From positions 1 through 9,310 of the forward strand of contig JAKSTE010000019.1 of the NCBI GenBank assembly GCA_024402735.1: a stretch of 9,310 bases of DNA, in the 5' to 3' direction. The notes under the pieces are model-generated. The model searched no databases. It was not told where the DNA came from and was given only the letters and a program-made list of their open reading frames with translations. Positions within the stretch are counted from its first letter, which is position 1. Every line of letters starts with the position of its first letter. The translations under genes were made by a program, and so were the position numbers. Positions 7,733 through 9,310 of the stretch are shown here, piece after piece. Source of the DNA: Alphaproteobacteria bacterium. GTDB taxonomy: Bacteria > Pseudomonadota > Alphaproteobacteria > Rs-D84.

Positions 7733-7801
7733 ATTAATTAGTTGTGGAATCCTTAAATTTGGAAAGTTTGTACTAAAGAGAGAATTCCACAATTAATTAA
7801 T
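7733..7801. repeat. Hairpin repeat element, copy 2
   Basis: An 18-bp stem (7733-7750 with 7784-7801, one G-T wobble at 7741/7793) encloses a 33-nt loop (7751-7783). The loop differs from copy 1 only at 7755 (A for G). Near the stem base, TAGTGG/CCACTA of copy 1 becomes TTGTGG/CCACAA here, a change in both arms that keeps pairing. The element starts four bases after the stop of the cysteine-rich gene, so it would lie in that gene's 3' untranslated region. A run of T on the minus strand begins about 12 bases past the stem, too far for a canonical intrinsic terminator. Confidence 0.9.
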
Positions 7802-7805
7802 CTGT

Positions 7806-9310
7806 TTATTGTTGTATCTCCTTTATTGTATCGTCATACAAGTACAACAACTGATTGTTGTATTGTATTTTTACTTTACGGTTAGAATCTTTGTTTATAT
7901 TTGTTGGTACTGGTGTCATATTTCCAAAGAAATCTGCGTTTCCATCTCCATCTACATCAACATTTAATGAAGGTGTGGTTTTCTTTTGACTACGTAAATA
8001 TATACTGTAGTCCCCTATGTGTAATATTCGTCCGCATGAACCTATACCTATAGATCCTTCAGGAGAGAACCAATCGTTTGGACATTGTTTACATATATTA
8101 TCTTCCATATATTCATTTGCAGAGCAAGCTGCTACTACGCATTGTTCGATACTTGTAGAACCAGCAGGAGAGGTTGTACCTGCAGGACATGGTTTTATTG
8201 TTTGGTTGCCTTCGTCACCATAATGAACAACACCACTTGGACAATAATGATTTGCAGGACATGTGCTTATTCTACATGTTGTAGTACTATGTAAAGCTTT
8301 TCTAGCTGCAACAACTGTTTCCATTTGATTTGAGCACAATCCAGAACACTGGAACCAACAATCTGTTTCATTATTATATGGTTGTGTATAGTTTACATTT
8401 ATCCATTTAGATCCTGTTGGTATTTCTGATTTGCACCAACAATATGTGCCATCCGCTCTGCTTGGTTCAAATTCAACATCTTCGTTTTCTGTGTATGTTC
8501 CATATTGTTTGTTTGATGATAAATTACTACATGCTGAACGTCCTTGTACATAAGTTCTTCCTGGTTCATTAACATTATCGTTGTAAAATACGTTGGCCCA
8601 ACTGTTATTATCTACGTTCCAGTTATCTGGGTATGAGAATCCTTCTTCTTTGTGCCAGTATTCTGATTGAGTATGAGATTGGATAAGTGTTTCTTCAAGC
8701 CCACAATCTACATATGTGCTGGCTGCTGCTGCAATGTAGCATTCTTGTTTAGTTTTAGAACCAGGATCACTTGTATAATTTGTTGGGCAATTTACTTCTA
8801 TTTCTGATTTTTGTGTTTCCTGATAATATACTTTTACTTCGTTTGGACAATATTTATCAGCAGGGCAGTCTATTTCTTCATAGTTATCATTTATAGATTT
8901 ACCTGGTTGTATAGTCCTGTAGCATTGTGTTATAGATGAAGCTCCAGCATCGGATGTATATCCTTCAGGACATAGTTGTTGTTTACATCCGTCATTATTA
9001 TAAGGAATAGTATTATTTGGACAATAATATCCTGCTTCACAGTCTTTGTACTGTATTTCTGTGAAATTAAACATTCCTCTTCTTAAAGTTTCTGTATTGT
9101 GTAAGAAATATCCACATTGATTTGCGCAATATCTATGACAATCATCCTGCCAGCCATAAAATGCCCATTTCAAATCTAAAGATGTCGGGTTGGTAGAGTC
9201 TAAACTTTGTTCTCCTGTTATTCTGCACCAACATTGGCCACCACCATCTTCGTTACCAGCACTCCAATTATCTGTATTTACACCGTTATATGTATCTGTG
9301 GCTCCTTGGC
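7806..9310 (-). CDS. Cysteine-rich repeat protein with ephrin-receptor-like repeats (5' end outside window)
   Basis: The frame is open to the window edge; 500 residues are visible (numbered here from the first whole codon at 9308). The TTG at 9173 is an internal leucine, since the same cysteine pattern continues upstream. Two copies of a CWC module (CWC at 26-28 and 290-292, each followed by C-x3-C-x3-C) alternate with four TNFR/ephrin-receptor-like (GCC2/GCC3-type) repeats of the form CPAxxYCP...CPxGxTSxxGSxSxxxC at about 90-129, 148-190, 350-390 and 395-425. A C-terminal unit follows with an acidic DVDGDGNAD loop (451-459) and a strand-rich end. The many cysteines suggest disulfides and hence export to the periplasm or cell surface, but the signal peptide would be outside the window. 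I recall similar proteins in gut Alphaproteobacteria; their function is unknown. Adhesion or surface recognition is only a guess. Confidence 0.92.
   Translation of the reverse strand, partial: QGATDTYNGVNTDNWSAGNEDGGGQCWCRITGEQSLDSTNPTSLDLKWAFYGWQDDCHRYCANQCGYFLHNTETLRRGMFNFTEIQYKDCEAGYYCPNNTIPYNNDGCKQQLCPEGYTSDAGASSITQCYRTIQPGKSINDNYEEIDCPADKYCPNEVKVYYQETQKSEIEVNCPTNYTSDPGSKTKQECYIAAAASTYVDCGLEETLIQSHTQSEYWHKEEGFSYPDNWNVDNNSWANVFYNDNVNEPGRTYVQGRSACSNLSSNKQYGTYTENEDVEFEPSRADGTYCWCKSEIPTGSKWINVNYTQPYNNETDCWFQCSGLCSNQMETVVAARKALHSTTTCRISTCPANHYCPSGVVHYGDEGNQTIKPCPAGTTSPAGSTSIEQCVVAACSANEYMEDNICKQCPNDWFSPEGSIGIGSCGRILHIGDYSIYLRSQKKTTPSLNVDVDGDGNADFFGNMTPVPTNINKDSNRKVKIQYNNQLLYLYDDTIKEIQQ
8034..8126 (-). 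repeat. Ephrin-receptor-like repeat 4 (shorter, divergent)
   Basis: Residues 395-425: CSANEYMEDNIC then CPNDWFSPEGSIGIGSC. The YCP element is replaced by EYMEDN and the spacer is shortened. The SPEGSxxxxSC end is kept. Confidence 0.6.
8139..8261 (-). repeat. Ephrin-receptor-like repeat 3
   Basis: Residues 350-390: CPANHYCPSG, a spacer, then CPAGTTSPAGSTSIEQC. This is the closest match to the consensus and anchors the family assignment. Confidence 0.75.
8334..8441 (-). repeat. CWC module, copy 2 (protein-level repeat)
   Basis: Residues 290-325: CWC, then 24 residues with GSKWINV, then C-x3-C-x3-C (C317, C321, C325). Cysteine order and the Trp after the CWC match copy 1. An ephrin-receptor-like repeat again follows about 25 residues on. 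Confidence 0.7.
8739..8867 (-). repeat. Ephrin-receptor-like repeat 2
   Basis: Residues 148-190: CPADKYCPNE, a spacer, then CPTNYTSDPGSKTKQEC. It has the same cysteine layout as repeat 1 apart from the extra spacer cysteine there. Confidence 0.7.
8922..9041 (-). repeat. Ephrin-receptor-like repeat 1
   Basis: Residues 90-129: CEAGYYCPNN, a spacer with C108, then LCPEGYTSDAGASSITQC. The YCP followed by CPxGYTSxxGxSSxxxC layout is that of GCC2/GCC3-type repeats. Confidence 0.7.
9114..9233 (-). repeat. CWC module, copy 1 (protein-level repeat)
   Basis: Residues 26-65 of the cysteine-rich protein: CWC, then 28 residues with a KWAF segment, then C-x3-C-x3-C (C57, C61, C65). It is preceded by a Trp/Asn/Gly-rich stretch. 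An ephrin-receptor-like repeat begins about 25 residues later. Confidence 0.7.

Noticed and set aside
7663..7801. The two repeats as a minimal CRISPR array or integron attC sites.
   Set aside because: There are only two units, each a long palindrome with a conserved centre instead of a variable spacer, and no cas or integrase gene is near. The attC core sites were not found.
9171..9173. TTG as the start codon of the cysteine-rich protein.
   Set aside because: The frame stays open to the window edge, and the upstream residues contain the CWC that completes the first repeat module.

Overview
The window looks like a piece of an AT-rich alphaproteobacterial chromosome, probably from a gut or host-associated lineage. 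Three things point there: an alphaproteobacterial-type RNA polymerase omega subunit, an alphaproteobacterial-looking MtaB, and a valyl-tRNA synthetase of the archaeal/Rickettsia type rather than the usual bacterial type. The cysteine-rich, ephrin-receptor-like secreted protein at the right end recalls proteins I remember from metagenomic gut Alphaproteobacteria; that placement is inference from memory, not a database result.

The left two thirds (1-6043) are housekeeping. The 3' end of trpS (+) converges on valS (-) across a bidirectional intrinsic terminator. Upstream of valS, on the same strand, lie a tRNA-Ser(GGA) gene and rpoZ, so rpoZ, tRNA-Ser and valS form a co-directional run. A short divergent region separates rpoZ from mtaB (+), which carries a good sigma-70-type promoter. 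mtaB then meets a BaiN/HI0933-type flavoprotein gene (-) tail to tail, their stop codons interlocked in one TTAA. Together this part serves translation: two aminoacyl-tRNA synthetases, a serine tRNA and a tRNA-modifying radical SAM enzyme.

The right third (6082-9310) is accessory in character, all on the minus strand. It encodes a large unrecognised protein with an N-terminal hydrophobic segment and an HExxH zinc-protease-like motif, and the 3' part of a large cysteine-rich repeat protein that runs off the window. Between them lie a strong promoter for the HExxH gene and two copies of a hairpin element. The two copies share an almost identical 33-nt loop, while their stems differ by paired, base-pair-preserving changes. 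This hairpin family and the two unusual envelope or secreted proteins around it are the least explained part of the window. No stretch longer than 300 bases lacks a gene; the longest gap (7579-7805) holds the promoter and the hairpin pair.
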